Shown one piece after another: positions 54,467 to 62,714 of a stretch of 64,000 bases of DNA; within the stretch, counting starts at the first letter, position 1, and every line of letters starts with the position of its first letter. The notes under the pieces are model-generated. The model saw only the letters and a list, made by a program, of their open reading frames with translations. It was not told where the DNA came from and did not search any database. Made by a program: the position numbers and the translations under genes. The stretch lies in NCBI GenBank assembly GCA_015068825.1, contig SVJU01000003.1:20845-84844 (forward strand). Reading direction: 5' to 3'. The DNA comes from Oscillospiraceae bacterium. GTDB lineage: Bacteria > Bacillota > Clostridia > UMGS1810.

Positions 54467-54985
54467 TCAAAAGTTCTCGTAAAATACAACTTCGTTCATA
54501 TCACGGTATTTAAAATGCATATCAAGCGGTTTTGCATCGGAAGCAGGATATCCCATAACAAGAAGTGCCAAAGGTTTGATATTATCAGGAATATTAAAAG
54601 CCTCTTTCAACGAAAACGGATTAAAATGCATAACCCAACAACAGCCAACTCCAATATTATGTGCTTCAAGCATCATATGTGTTGCAACAATAGCAGCATC
54701 AACAGGTGCAGATAATGCCCCGTCATAAGGCCTTTTCCATGTTTCATCTTGGTTATAGCAAATAAGCATAGCACACGGAGCATCAAAATGACATTTTGTG
54801 CATTTTTTTAATTTTTCAATTGCTTCATCTGTATTAATAACAAGAATTCTCTGTGGCTGATAATTGCATCCTGTGGGCGCTTTGTGTGCCGCATTTAAAA
54901 TTTTATCAATACAGTCTTTTTCTAAATGCTCATTTTTAAATTTTCTTACTGAATATCTTTCTGTAATAAGCTTTTCAAATTCCAT
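54467..54985 (-). CDS. Nitroreductase family flavoprotein
   Basis: A 172-residue FMN-dependent protein. ITERYSVRKFKNE, KAPTGCNYQPQRILV, VDAAIVATHMMLEAHNIGVGCCWVMHFN and LALLVMGYP are the expected FMN-binding and fold segments. It reduces nitro compounds, quinones or a native flavin substrate with NAD(P)H. Monocistronic; GAGAAAAAT precedes the ATG. Confidence 0.9.
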   Translation of the reverse strand: MEFEKLITERYSVRKFKNEHLEKDCIDKILNAAHKAPTGCNYQPQRILVINTDEAIEKLKKCTKCHFDAPCAMLICYNQDETWKRPYDGALSAPVDAAIVATHMMLEAHNIGVGCCWVMHFNPFSLKEAFNIPDNIKPLALLVMGYPASDAKPLDMHFKYRDMNEVVFYENF

Positions 54986-55029
54986 ATTTTTCTCCTGTTA
55001 TATAAAGAATATAAGATCTATATGCCCCT

Positions 55030-55068
55030 CATCAAGCCTCTATTGCCTAAAGGGAGGCTTTTTTTGAT
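55030..55068. repeat. Fragment of the MITE-like repeat with terminator hairpin
   Basis: AAGCCTC pairs with GGAGGCTT around a short loop, then TTTTTTT and a TTTCGAC tail. The same order GGGAGGCTTTTT-TTTCGAC closes the full repeat near 50348, so this is a degenerate end of that element. Confidence 0.55.
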
Positions 55069-55130
55069 TTCGACTTTGATATCTGATTTCAACAATCTTT
55101 ATACCCACATACCGAGTTAAGATTAAAATT

Positions 55131-56780
55131 TTAATTAAAGCTCTTAATCCATGTTACCAGCGAATTATGATAAACATTTTCATAAACATCTTTTTTCATC
55201 CGCTCTGTAACAAGTCCGTTTTGTGCCATACGATTTAATATTGCCTGCTGAAGCTCTTCAACTGTCATTTCTTCGAATGATTTATTTTGTTTTATACCAG
55301 GCTCTTTTTCCGGATTTAAAATTTCTTCTTCTTTTATATTTTGCAAAGGTTCGATCACATTTTCAAAAGCTATTGTATCAGCCTTATTTTCCTCAAATTC
55401 AAATTTTATTGGCAAATCATTATCATAAGTTTCACATAAAGGAACCCAGATTTCTCCTAAATTTGCCTTCACATTTACACACATATATCCGTCTTTTGCA
55501 CATACTTTTTCGCCAAAAATTCCGCCTTTGTATTCACATTCATTTTGAACAGGTAGATTCATCATAAAATCATCATCGCTATTATTTACGGTAACAATAA
55601 CAGATTTTCCATTATAATTTCTTACAAAGGCATACTGACCATTTGTTAAAAACAATTCTTTATATTCTCCGTAAGATAAAGCTTTAGTTTCCAAGCGTAT
55701 TTTTCCTAATCTTGAAATAAGATTAGTCAAGCTATTTTCACTGATAGCATTGATATACTGCTCATAAGAAATTGCAGGTCTTAAAGAATCATCAGAGCCA
55801 TGTTGCTTTTGTCCCTCAATACCAAATTCTGAACCATAATAAACTGACGGAATACCTGGCAATGTATACATAAGAATATGCAGTGGTACAAAATGACTTT
55901 TGTTGATTAGCTTTGTATAAATTCTTTCAACATCATGGTTATCTGCAAAATTATATAATTTAAGTCCGCAAGGTTTATTTCCGCCCATTTCGTATAATCT
56001 TTTTACAGTATGCGCAATTTCAAAATAGTTATGGTCATTATGACCTGAATATAACGCCTTATGTAAATGATAATTAGTAACACAGTGCAATGTATCTGAA
56101 TTTACCCAACGAATGTAATCACCATGAATAACCTCACCCATAAGCCAGAAATCAGGTTTGACTTCATTAGCAACCTGACGAATCATCTGCATATAACTAA
56201 AATCCAGCACATCGGCAGCATCCAGACGGATACCGTCAATATCAAACTCATTTACCCAAAAACGAATAACATCGCATATATATTCTCTTACTTCATAGTT
56301 GTGTTGATTAAGCTTTGCAAGAAGATTATATCCGCCCCAGTTGTCATAAGAAAACCCGTCATTATATTCATTATTGCCATTAAAATTTACATTGCAATAC
56401 CAATCTTTATATCTTGAGTTTTCTCTGTGTAGCTTTATATCCTGAAATGCAAAAAATTCTCTGCCGGTATGATTAAATACCCCATCTAACACTACCCGTA
56501 TCCCCTGTTTATGGCACTCTTTTACAAAACATGTTAAATCCTTGTTTGTACCAAGCCTTGTATCCAGCTTTTTGTAGTCGGTTGTTTCATAACCATGCCC
56601 TACCGATTCAAAAAGAGGTCCAATGTAAAGTGCATTAAAGCCAAGCTTTTTGATTTGCTCAATAAATGGGATTAATGTGTTTAATCTGTGTTCTGTTTGT
56701 TCATGTAAATTCTGTTTTGGTGCTCCGCACATTCCCAACGGATATATGTGATAAAATATTGCTTCATCATACCAAGCCAT
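55131..56780 (-). CDS. Alpha-amylase family glycosidase (GH13)
   Basis: A 549-residue GH13 enzyme. It starts MAWYDEAIFYHIYPLGMCG. GVFNHTG is conserved region I; IDGIRLDAADVLDF carries the nucleophile Asp; FWLMGEVI the acid/base Glu; NFADNHDVERI the third Asp. The C-terminal beta domain is followed by an acidic linker and a ~50-residue helical tail (SFEEMTVEELQQAILNRM). No signal peptide, so a cytoplasmic cyclomaltodextrinase or neopullulanase-like enzyme acting on imported maltodextrins is likely. The ATG at 56780 has GTGGAGGA upstream. Confidence 0.88.
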   Translation of the reverse strand: MAWYDEAIFYHIYPLGMCGAPKQNLHEQTEHRLNTLIPFIEQIKKLGFNALYIGPLFESVGHGYETTDYKKLDTRLGTNKDLTCFVKECHKQGIRVVLDGVFNHTGREFFAFQDIKLHRENSRYKDWYCNVNFNGNNEYNDGFSYDNWGGYNLLAKLNQHNYEVREYICDVIRFWVNEFDIDGIRLDAADVLDFSYMQMIRQVANEVKPDFWLMGEVIHGDYIRWVNSDTLHCVTNYHLHKALYSGHNDHNYFEIAHTVKRLYEMGGNKPCGLKLYNFADNHDVERIYTKLINKSHFVPLHILMYTLPGIPSVYYGSEFGIEGQKQHGSDDSLRPAISYEQYINAISENSLTNLISRLGKIRLETKALSYGEYKELFLTNGQYAFVRNYNGKSVIVTVNNSDDDFMMNLPVQNECEYKGGIFGEKVCAKDGYMCVNVKANLGEIWVPLCETYDNDLPIKFEFEENKADTIAFENVIEPLQNIKEEEILNPEKEPGIKQNKSFEEMTVEELQQAILNRMAQNGLVTERMKKDVYENVYHNSLVTWIKSFN

Positions 56781-56828
56781 ATATTGTTCCTCCACTTCAA
56801 TATTAGATTTATTATATCATAGCAAAAT

Positions 56829-56864
56829 AAAAAAGACAATATTCATAAAGAATATTGTCTTTTT
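56829..56864. terminator. Bidirectional terminator at the left end of the island
   Basis: AAAAAGACAATATTC pairs with GAATATTGTCTTTTT around a 5-nt loop. It directly precedes the left 57-bp direct repeat. The whole 56781-57238 gap holds this hairpin, that repeat and the terminator at 57177-57228; no convincing gene was found. Confidence 0.85.
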
Positions 56865-56921
56865 GGCTTTCGGCTACATAATAGATGCAGTTCTAAAAAG
56901 CCTTATTTTATCAGGCTTTTC
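56865..56921. repeat. Left copy of the island-flanking direct repeat
   Basis: 57 bp, 47 of them identical to 62583-62639. It contains GGCTTTC, AATAGATGCAG and a perfectly shared 21-nt block at 56895-56915. In this copy AAAAGCCT and AGGCTTTT form a hairpin. It may be an attachment-site remnant (attL/attR) or an interspersed element. Confidence 0.75.
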
Positions 56922-57176
56922 AAGGTTTCATCCAATATATTCAAAACACTCGAATAAGATGTATAATTTAGATACACTCCGTTAAAACGCAGTAGCATCA
57001 ATGTTTTTTAGAGATAATTCAAATTAAACACAACACCTAAGGAGGTTGGATGCCACTATTTGTTTAATAAATTTACTTTTTAAAGTTTTGGTTATATGTA
57101 ATGCAGATCTCTTTTATCAATACCATCTATCTTTCAATTACAAATGCGTACCCTTTACCCGATTTAAGATCCTAGC

Positions 57177-57228
57177 AAAAAAACAGATACCATATATTCA
57201 ACTATTGACAGTTGTAATCTATGGTATC
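57177..57228 (-). terminator. Terminator of the protease/dCTP deaminase cassette
   Basis: On the minus strand GATACCATA pairs with TATGGTATC, and inside it CAACT pairs with AGTTG. A run of seven T follows, 10 nt after the stop of the small protein gene. Confidence 0.85.
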
Positions 57229-57238
57229 CATTTAAAAT

Positions 57239-57406
57239 TTAAATTTTCTTTGAACTAACAGAAACTATTAGTTCTTCGTTACACAAATTCTTTTTCCATT
57301 GTGGCCATGTGCTAACATGCTTTGCAATTTTGTCATAACTTGTTTTAGTGATTCTGCATTTAATTTCCTTTGTTTTTGTTACTCCAGTTTCTTTCAAATT
57401 ACTCAT
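57239..57406 (-). CDS. 55-residue protein coupled to the dCTP deaminase gene
   Basis: A small basic protein starting MSNLKETGVTKTKEIKCRI and containing ISTWPQ-like WPQWKKNLCNEELIVSV. No known family recognised. The ATG lies within the last codons of the deaminase gene (8-nt overlap) with AAAGGAGATAAC before it, so its synthesis is coupled to the deaminase. A strong terminator follows. Its position suggests a subunit, inhibitor or antitoxin of the cassette, but there is no direct evidence. Confidence 0.6.
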   Translation of the reverse strand: MSNLKETGVTKTKEIKCRITKTSYDKIAKHVSTWPQWKKNLCNEELIVSVSSKKI

Positions 57407-58859
57407 CACTGTTATCTCCTTTTGTTTCATCATAATACGATAAATATGCTATACTCTCATATTCCAAATAAGTCATTGCTCTCATAGGATTACGGATATA
57501 TGCTTTACTTCTGTCCCAATCAACATTATACCCATCTTTGTTCTTTCGCTTTTTTACTCCCCATTTTGCAGATGTCATTGCAAACAAATCAATATAACGT
57601 CTTGGGCCAACACCTGAAAACGGAGTAAATACAAGTTTTTTATTCTCATCAGTCACAGTTGTAGAAATTTCTTGTTTATAGAAATCTAGAGCTTTACTCT
57701 TGGGATACGGTTCAATGTAAACCACTTTTTTTATTCCTGCAGCAATAATGTGTTTTGCACAATTGTGACATGGAAATGTTGTTGCATACATAACAGCATC
57801 CTTGCTAGAAATATTATTTCTAGCACACGCTAAAATTGCTTCCATTTCAGCGTGAACAACTCGCCCATACTCTGTTATTGCTCCTATACCCGCCTTCTTT
57901 ATACTATTTATATTTTCAGTGTTCTTTTCTAATGATAAATTATCCAAAATTTGATCGATTATTTTACTTTGCTCAATCTTATTAGAATCATATCCCAGCT
58001 TATAATCTCGACCATTGTCTTCATCGTAATACTGATTCTTATCATGAATCTGCCAATACAATCCACCCGTATATTTGGGACAGTCATTAACTCCTGTTGT
58101 AAGTATTTCATTGTTTTTAGTAATTACAGCTCCTATTTGTCTTGACAAATCGGCCGATCTCAATGAAGCAGCATAGGCCATAAACATAGCATATTCATCA
58201 AAAGTAGGTGTTATAAAAGGATTTCCAAAAAGAAGATCTATTAATCTAAAAACACAATTTTTGATTTCCTCGAGATCATCTCCAACATTAATAAAATAAT
58301 CTGAATTTTGAAATGCATCTTGCGTATGTTGTCCAAAATCATCTATATCATCAGAGTCTCTATCCATTAATTCCTGCGCTTGACTTTTAGACATCGCTTT
58401 TACTTCTGTAAGGAATTTTTCTCGATTAGAAACATCACCAGTAATTCCAATCAAGTGGAATCCATCTCCATAAACCCGTTTTAAATAATCTGCTTCTGAT
58501 GGATGCTTAATAGATTTAATTATGTATGCTACCTTTTCTCTTGGACTAGGATCTTCAATTGAATCTCTTTTTGATAGAATGTGTGAGGCTACACCCTTCA
58601 TAATAATAGTAGCATCTTCTCTTTCATTTCTCACTTTATTTCCTAAATCCATATAATGTTTTATTCGTTCATACTCTGAATCAAAAATTGGTATTTCTTT
58701 TTCAAAATTCGTTAATATTTCGGATGATACATTAATTATTTCTGTGGTATATGAAAACTTTGCAAGATGGTCCTTCATATATCTCACAACATTTTCAGTA
58801 TCTGTTCCAACAGTTGTTATCAAACCTAAAACTATTTCACTAGAACTATTCGTGTTAAT
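57399..58859 (-). CDS. AvcD-like anti-phage dCTP/dCMP deaminase
   Basis: About 486 residues. The N-terminal half (to about 220) is a P-loop kinase-like domain (VLGLITTVGTDTENVV). The C-terminal half is a zinc-dependent deoxycytidylate deaminase with HAEMEAI and FPCHNCAKHI, plus an SADLSRQIGAVI core. Two-domain proteins of this kind (AvcD) deplete dCTP/dCMP on phage infection. No ATG/GTG/TTG start fits the AGGAGG site at 58867-58872. An ATT at 58859, overlapping the protease stop, has ideal spacing; a TTG at 58892 is the other option. Three-gene transcript with the protease and the small protein. Confidence 0.85.
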   Translation of the reverse strand: MNTNSSSEIVLGLITTVGTDTENVVRYMKDHLAKFSYTTEIINVSSEILTNFEKEIPIFDSEYERIKHYMDLGNKVRNEREDATIIMKGVASHILSKRDSIEDPSPREKVAYIIKSIKHPSEADYLKRVYGDGFHLIGITGDVSNREKFLTEVKAMSKSQAQELMDRDSDDIDDFGQHTQDAFQNSDYFINVGDDLEEIKNCVFRLIDLLFGNPFITPTFDEYAMFMAYAASLRSADLSRQIGAVITKNNEILTTGVNDCPKYTGGLYWQIHDKNQYYDEDNGRDYKLGYDSNKIEQSKIIDQILDNLSLEKNTENINSIKKAGIGAITEYGRVVHAEMEAILACARNNISSKDAVMYATTFPCHNCAKHIIAAGIKKVVYIEPYPKSKALDFYKQEISTTVTDENKKLVFTPFSGVGPRRYIDLFAMTSAKWGVKKRKNKDGYNVDWDRSKAYIRNPMRAMTYLEYESIAYLSYYDETKGDNSDE

Positions 58860-59649
58860 GTAAATCCCTCCTACGTATATACTCCTTTTCAATAACTTCT
58901 ACTATTGTATCGACAGGATGCACAATTGCAAATCCACTACTTTTTTCATGCTCTTTTGGGCAAGTTGATTCATCACATTGTTCACTATAATCTATTGTAC
59001 CACTAATTATTCCAATTAAATTGGCACTTGCATTATGATTTGTCCCTTTTATAAACAAGTCCTCTGGACGATTAATTACAGGTGCTCCCGAATTGCCCGG
59101 GATTGCTTGCAAATCAATCAAATACTCCTCTAATTCGCGATTTTCAAACAAATCAGATATTTTGGATATACAACCTATTCTACATACAGGCGTTTTTCTA
59201 TTTGTTCCAATCATATTAATTGGAAAGCCTAGCGAATAAACAATACTCCCTTCAAGAACATCTGTTGATTGCATTTGTTGAAGAGATAACGCATGCTTAT
59301 CTAGTGCAAACCAATTAAATTCCGAATTATTCTTTTTTAAAAATTCAGGCATTATTTGTATAGCAATGACATCCGCCGTCTGATGTTTCGAAAATAACTC
59401 TTTTGTGGAGTCTTTCAAAACAACTCTATAATCCCTACATTCATTACCATCTTTTTGATTAAAACGAACTAAAATTCCGCTTTTATTTTCAACAATGTGA
59501 TAATTGGTTATAAGATAAATAGTGTAACTATCTAAATTTTCTTCTTTTCTTCCTACAAGAAAGCCCGTTCCTATCCATTTTATTTCCTTATCTTCTTCAA
59601 CACCTAGGGCTACTACTGCATCGAAAAAAAACTTTGGTATAATTGCCAC
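58855..59649 (-). CDS. Trypsin-like serine protease of the defence cassette
   Basis: A 264-residue chymotrypsin-fold protease without signal peptide. The catalytic triad fits His 51 (LITNYHIVE), Asp 93 (TADVIAIQI) and Ser 187 (AIPGNSGAPV). Several Cys lie between (CRIGC, EQCDESTC). The start is taken as the GTG at 59649 behind GGTGGTG, because the promoter at 59680-59708 lies inside the longer open frame. Intracellular proteases of this type occur as sensors or effectors in several anti-phage systems. It overlaps the deaminase gene. Confidence 0.8.
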   Translation of the reverse strand: MAIIPKFFFDAVVALGVEEDKEIKWIGTGFLVGRKEENLDSYTIYLITNYHIVENKSGILVRFNQKDGNECRDYRVVLKDSTKELFSKHQTADVIAIQIMPEFLKKNNSEFNWFALDKHALSLQQMQSTDVLEGSIVYSLGFPINMIGTNRKTPVCRIGCISKISDLFENRELEEYLIDLQAIPGNSGAPVINRPEDLFIKGTNHNASANLIGIISGTIDYSEQCDESTCPKEHEKSSGFAIVHPVDTIVEVIEKEYIRRRDLH

Positions 59650-59679
59650 AAAAACACCACCATTTGTATTTCTAGTAGA

Positions 59680-59708
59680 ATTATACCACAATTTTATAAA
59701 AAAATCAA
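59680..59708 (-). promoter_or_regulatory. Promoter of the protease/deaminase cassette
   Basis: Minus strand TTGATT (59703-59708), 17 nt, TATAAT (59680-59685), about 24 nt before the transcription-compatible GTG start. It separates the cassette from the recombinase transcript. Confidence 0.75.
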
Positions 59709-59754
59709 TATATTCAAACATAAAACCATAGCAATAATATCAAATACGTTTTTA

Positions 59755-61290
59755 TTATACATTTAGCTCATCCATAAAAACAATTTTATATTTATCATTT
59801 TGTACCACATTTACTTGTTTAATTAGTTTTCTTACAATTGTGTAAAAACTAATATCATCAATTATTTGAATATTTTCTCTCTGTAATGTATTAATACAAT
59901 TTGATATTGTTGTCTTTTTATATTCTTTAAGTTTTAATAGTTCATTCCTAATATATCTGATTTTATTAATATAGTATTCTTTATCCTGTGCGTCTTTTAA
60001 AATATTTTTCAAAACCTCAATCTCCTTTTCATAATTTTGAATTTTTCTTTGTAAAACCTGAGGATTTCCATCCTCTTTCTTCACAACGGACTCTATCTCA
60101 TTTTTAACTTTTTTGGCTATATCGTCTGATTTAGGCGATATCTCTTTTAATTTATTAAGTATTGCATTATGTAAGTCCTCCTCATAGATTGTTGGTGAAT
60201 TCTTGCAGTTTTTGGTGCCATTTTTTAAACGTTCAGTACATCTCCATACTATTGTCTTATTCCCATTCCTTGACCAAGTAACCCTTCTGTACTTAGCTCC
60301 ACATTCACCACAAATCACCTTACCCGAGAGAGCATATTTAGAATTATATCTGCTTGGATTTTTACTGCTATATAGGCTTGCTCGTCTTTGCAGCTCATCC
60401 TGAACCATATCAAATATTTCTCGTGATACAATGCCATCGTGGTTATTTTCAATATAGTATTGTGTTACCTCACCTTTGTTTTTTGCCATTGTCTTTGTGA
60501 GATAATCGACCGTATAACTTTTCTGTAGAAGCACATCACCTTTATACTTTTCATTTCTCAATATTCCGGATACAGTAGATTCGCTCCATTCGCCTATACT
60601 TTTTGCTGTTTCTACATTGTTATCGTTAAGCCACTTCTTGATTCCTCTTATGGAATTTCCCTCAAGGTACATATGAAATATTTTGCGAACGATTGCTGCC
60701 TGTTCAGGAATTATAACAGGTGTTATTCCATCACCTCTGTCATATCCATATAAGCCAGACGGAAATGAAAATTTCCCCTCTTTATACCCCATCCTTTTAC
60801 CTCTGGTTATATTTTGACTTAATGACTCGCTTTCTGCCTGAGCAAATGCACTGAACCACGTTAAAAATGTTTCACTAACCGCATCAAGAGTGTTTATTCC
60901 TTCCTTTTCAAAAATGACTCCTATATTTTTTGCCTTTAGTTTTCTCACATGTGTTAGACAATCAACCGTATTTCTTGCAAATCGTGAAATTGACTTTGTA
61001 ATTATCAAATCTATTTTTCCCTTGTTACACATTTCAAGCATTCTCTGAAATTCAATTCTGTTTGTATCATTCATTCCGCTTATGCCGAAATCAGCGAAAA
61101 TATCAACCAAAGTCCAATTAGAAGTGTTCTCAATTTTGCTTTTGTAATATGTGATTTGATTTTCAAGACTATTCTCTTGTTCTTCTTTATCTGTACTAAC
61201 CCTACAGTATGCTGCTACTCTATATTGTTTATTTATATCTTGTGACTGTATAGAAATTGTAGCTGGAATTTCAGTTATCTTCCTCATCAT
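59755..61290 (-). CDS. Large serine recombinase
   Basis: A 511-residue site-specific recombinase. The resolvase domain has the catalytic Ser 32 in AAYCRVSTDKEEQ and SRFARN with the arginines. A Recombinase domain (about 180-290, SGLYGYDRGDG, SESTVSGILRNEKYKGD) follows, then the zinc ribbon (CGECGAKYRR ... CTERLKNGTKNC) and a C-terminal coiled coil (about 395-470). It should integrate and excise the island by recombining short att sites. Its start overlaps the end of the KilA-N fragment by 20 nt. Confidence 0.95.
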   Translation of the reverse strand: MMRKITEIPATISIQSQDINKQYRVAAYCRVSTDKEEQENSLENQITYYKSKIENTSNWTLVDIFADFGISGMNDTNRIEFQRMLEMCNKGKIDLIITKSISRFARNTVDCLTHVRKLKAKNIGVIFEKEGINTLDAVSETFLTWFSAFAQAESESLSQNITRGKRMGYKEGKFSFPSGLYGYDRGDGITPVIIPEQAAIVRKIFHMYLEGNSIRGIKKWLNDNNVETAKSIGEWSESTVSGILRNEKYKGDVLLQKSYTVDYLTKTMAKNKGEVTQYYIENNHDGIVSREIFDMVQDELQRRASLYSSKNPSRYNSKYALSGKVICGECGAKYRRVTWSRNGNKTIVWRCTERLKNGTKNCKNSPTIYEEDLHNAILNKLKEISPKSDDIAKKVKNEIESVVKKEDGNPQVLQRKIQNYEKEIEVLKNILKDAQDKEYYINKIRYIRNELLKLKEYKKTTISNCINTLQRENIQIIDDISFYTIVRKLIKQVNVVQNDKYKIVFMDELNV

Positions 61291-61855
61291 TCATTACCTC
61301 CGAGTATTTTTCTATAACATTTAGCATCATATCTGCTGACAACCAACACATAAAATGCATCGCTATTTCCTTATGTGCATATGTCCCGCCATTCTTCCCC
61401 TGCCTTGAAGCAATTCCGATAGAATTGGTTACATTTATCCATCTTTTTGGTGTTAAAGTATTCAATTCTACCGGAATAGAAAGAAATTTTTCATTGTGTT
61501 TATTCTCCCACAAAGAAAGAAAATCAACAGTTCCACTATCTCTTAGCCACATTTGAATAGTGTAACCGGTTTATTTTTGTGGTTTACTTCTTGCTAATTC
61601 TGTTAAAGAAATATATCCCGGGTTCTGCTCCAATAAATGGTTTCGTGTCTCTCTTTTCTTCTTTCTAAATTCAACACTTGGATTTTGAATTCTGCTATAC
61701 CTCCAGACATCAAATTCATTATATAGATTTTCTAATACTTCATTATACACCTCCTCGGTTATAATTTCACTTTGAAGTAGCGGCTTCATATACTGCTCTT
61801 TTGCAATAATATACCACAACTGATTTTGAATTGCTGATTTGTCCATGTCCAATTC
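61271..61855 (-). pseudogene. KilA-N domain protein interrupted by an in-frame stop
   Basis: One reading frame spans 61855 to 61271 except for a single TAA at 61571-61573. The first part (to ISLTELARSKPQK) has a helical N-terminus like SHOCT-type domains (IITEEVYNEVLENLYNEFD) and the start of a KilA-N domain. The second resumes TGYTIQMWLRDSGTVDFLSLW and ends with GGTYAHKEIAMHFMCWLS, the diagnostic KilA-N core. KilA-N proteins are phage DNA-binding antirepressors or regulators. The unbroken domain sense across the stop argues for a recent nonsense change or read-through. Either half may still be translated. Confidence 0.85.
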
Positions 61856-61909
61856 TCCTTTCCCTTTAATAATAGAATTATATAACAAATCAGCAATTTT
61901 GTCTTTACT

Positions 61910-62296
61910 CTAACTTCTGATGTATCTGCAACGAGATTCTTTTTCGATAGATGCCTCAACGAAATTTTCAAATGAAATAATATAAGTTAAATATTTACTA
62001 TTGTTTATAGTCTTATCTATTACATCTCTTGTCCATTTATCTTTTCCCGAAGGGGATTTGATTCCTCGATTAAATAATTCCGCCTGTATCTTCTGAAGAC
62101 TGTTTCCATTTATGGCCATATCATATATCATTCTAACTACATCAGCTTCATCTTCTACGATGTATACAAGACCGTTTTCATCTCGCCCAAACCCATAGCA
62201 TATTCTGCCAAATAATCTAGATTCAAATAAGTTTAGCCTCTTCATTTCTGCTTTCTCCCTTTCATTATAATTTTTAATTTTTGAATTACTTATCAT
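61910..62296 (-). CDS. Stand-alone Recombinase-domain protein
   Basis: A 128-residue protein lacking a catalytic resolvase domain. Residues about 25-110 match the Recombinase domain of large serine integrases: RICYGFGRDENGLVYIVEDEA, MIYDMAINGNSLQKIQAELF, SPSGKDKWTRDVIDKTI. The start ATG at 62296 follows AACAAAGGAG. First gene of the island on the minus strand. It could be a recombination directionality or DNA-binding accessory factor, or a recombinase remnant; the intact ribosome site favours a functional gene. Confidence 0.75.
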   Translation of the reverse strand: MISNSKIKNYNEREKAEMKRLNLFESRLFGRICYGFGRDENGLVYIVEDEADVVRMIYDMAINGNSLQKIQAELFNRGIKSPSGKDKWTRDVIDKTINNSKYLTYIISFENFVEASIEKESRCRYIRS

Positions 62297-62363
62297 TTTA
62301 TTGACTCCTTTGTTAAAATTATTTTTTATATCTTTTTTGATTATCATCAGTCCTTTGTAGAAA

Positions 62364-62397
62364 CAAAAAGCACATCTTGATTTTACTCAAAATGTGC
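62364..62397 (-). terminator. Terminator or attenuator before the island genes
   Basis: Minus strand GCACATTTTGA pairs with TCAAGATGTGC around six bases, followed by TTTTTG, 70 nt upstream of the Recombinase-domain gene. A TATAAT lies upstream of it near 62434. Otherwise the 62297-62714 gap holds this hairpin, the hairpin near 62530-62580 and the right direct repeat. Confidence 0.75.
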
Positions 62398-62529
62398 TCA
62401 AAATTCATAATGTCCAGTCTTAAAACATCATTATAGTAATGTTTTATTCAGTAAGTTTTGTTCATCTCCTTAAATTGCCCTAAGCAATTCTGCTAAATCA
62501 TTTTCTCCTTTTATGTTAATTTTGCATAT

Positions 62530-62582
62530 AAAAAGAGACAAACATCATTATAACTATGTTATAAAAAGCGTTTGTCTCTTTT
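62530..62582. terminator. Hairpin before the right flanking repeat
   Basis: AAAAGAGACAAAC pairs with GTTTGTCTCTTTT around an AT-rich insert. It stands in the same position to the right repeat as the 56829-56864 hairpin does to the left repeat, and ends the minus-strand stalk protein transcript or the plus direction. Confidence 0.7.
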
Positions 62583-62639
62583 GGCTTTCACGTACAAAAT
62601 AGATGCAGCCTAAAAAAGCCTTATTTTATCAGGGTTTGC
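62583..62639. repeat. Right copy of the island-flanking direct repeat
   Basis: 57 bp in the same orientation as the left copy, 47/57 identical, with the identical 21-nt block at 62613-62633. The inner hairpin of the left copy is degraded here (AGGGTTT in place of AGGCTTT). Confidence 0.75.
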
Positions 62640-62714
62640 GGACCCCCAAAATTTGCATTTTTCTATTTTGAATTTTCCCACGATAAATCCGAACCCCCGA
62701 GCAATCGTACATGT

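Noticed and set aside
57046..57258. Plus-strand open frame of 70 codons preceded by AAGGAGG
   Set aside because: The TTG start overlaps the putative site, the composition looks non-coding, and it crosses the minus-strand terminator of the defence cassette.
57239..59649. AvcI-type antitoxin RNA beside the deaminase
   Set aside because: The 5' leader is about 24 nt and the genes overlap, so no room for a separate RNA gene upstream was found; an antisense RNA cannot be excluded.
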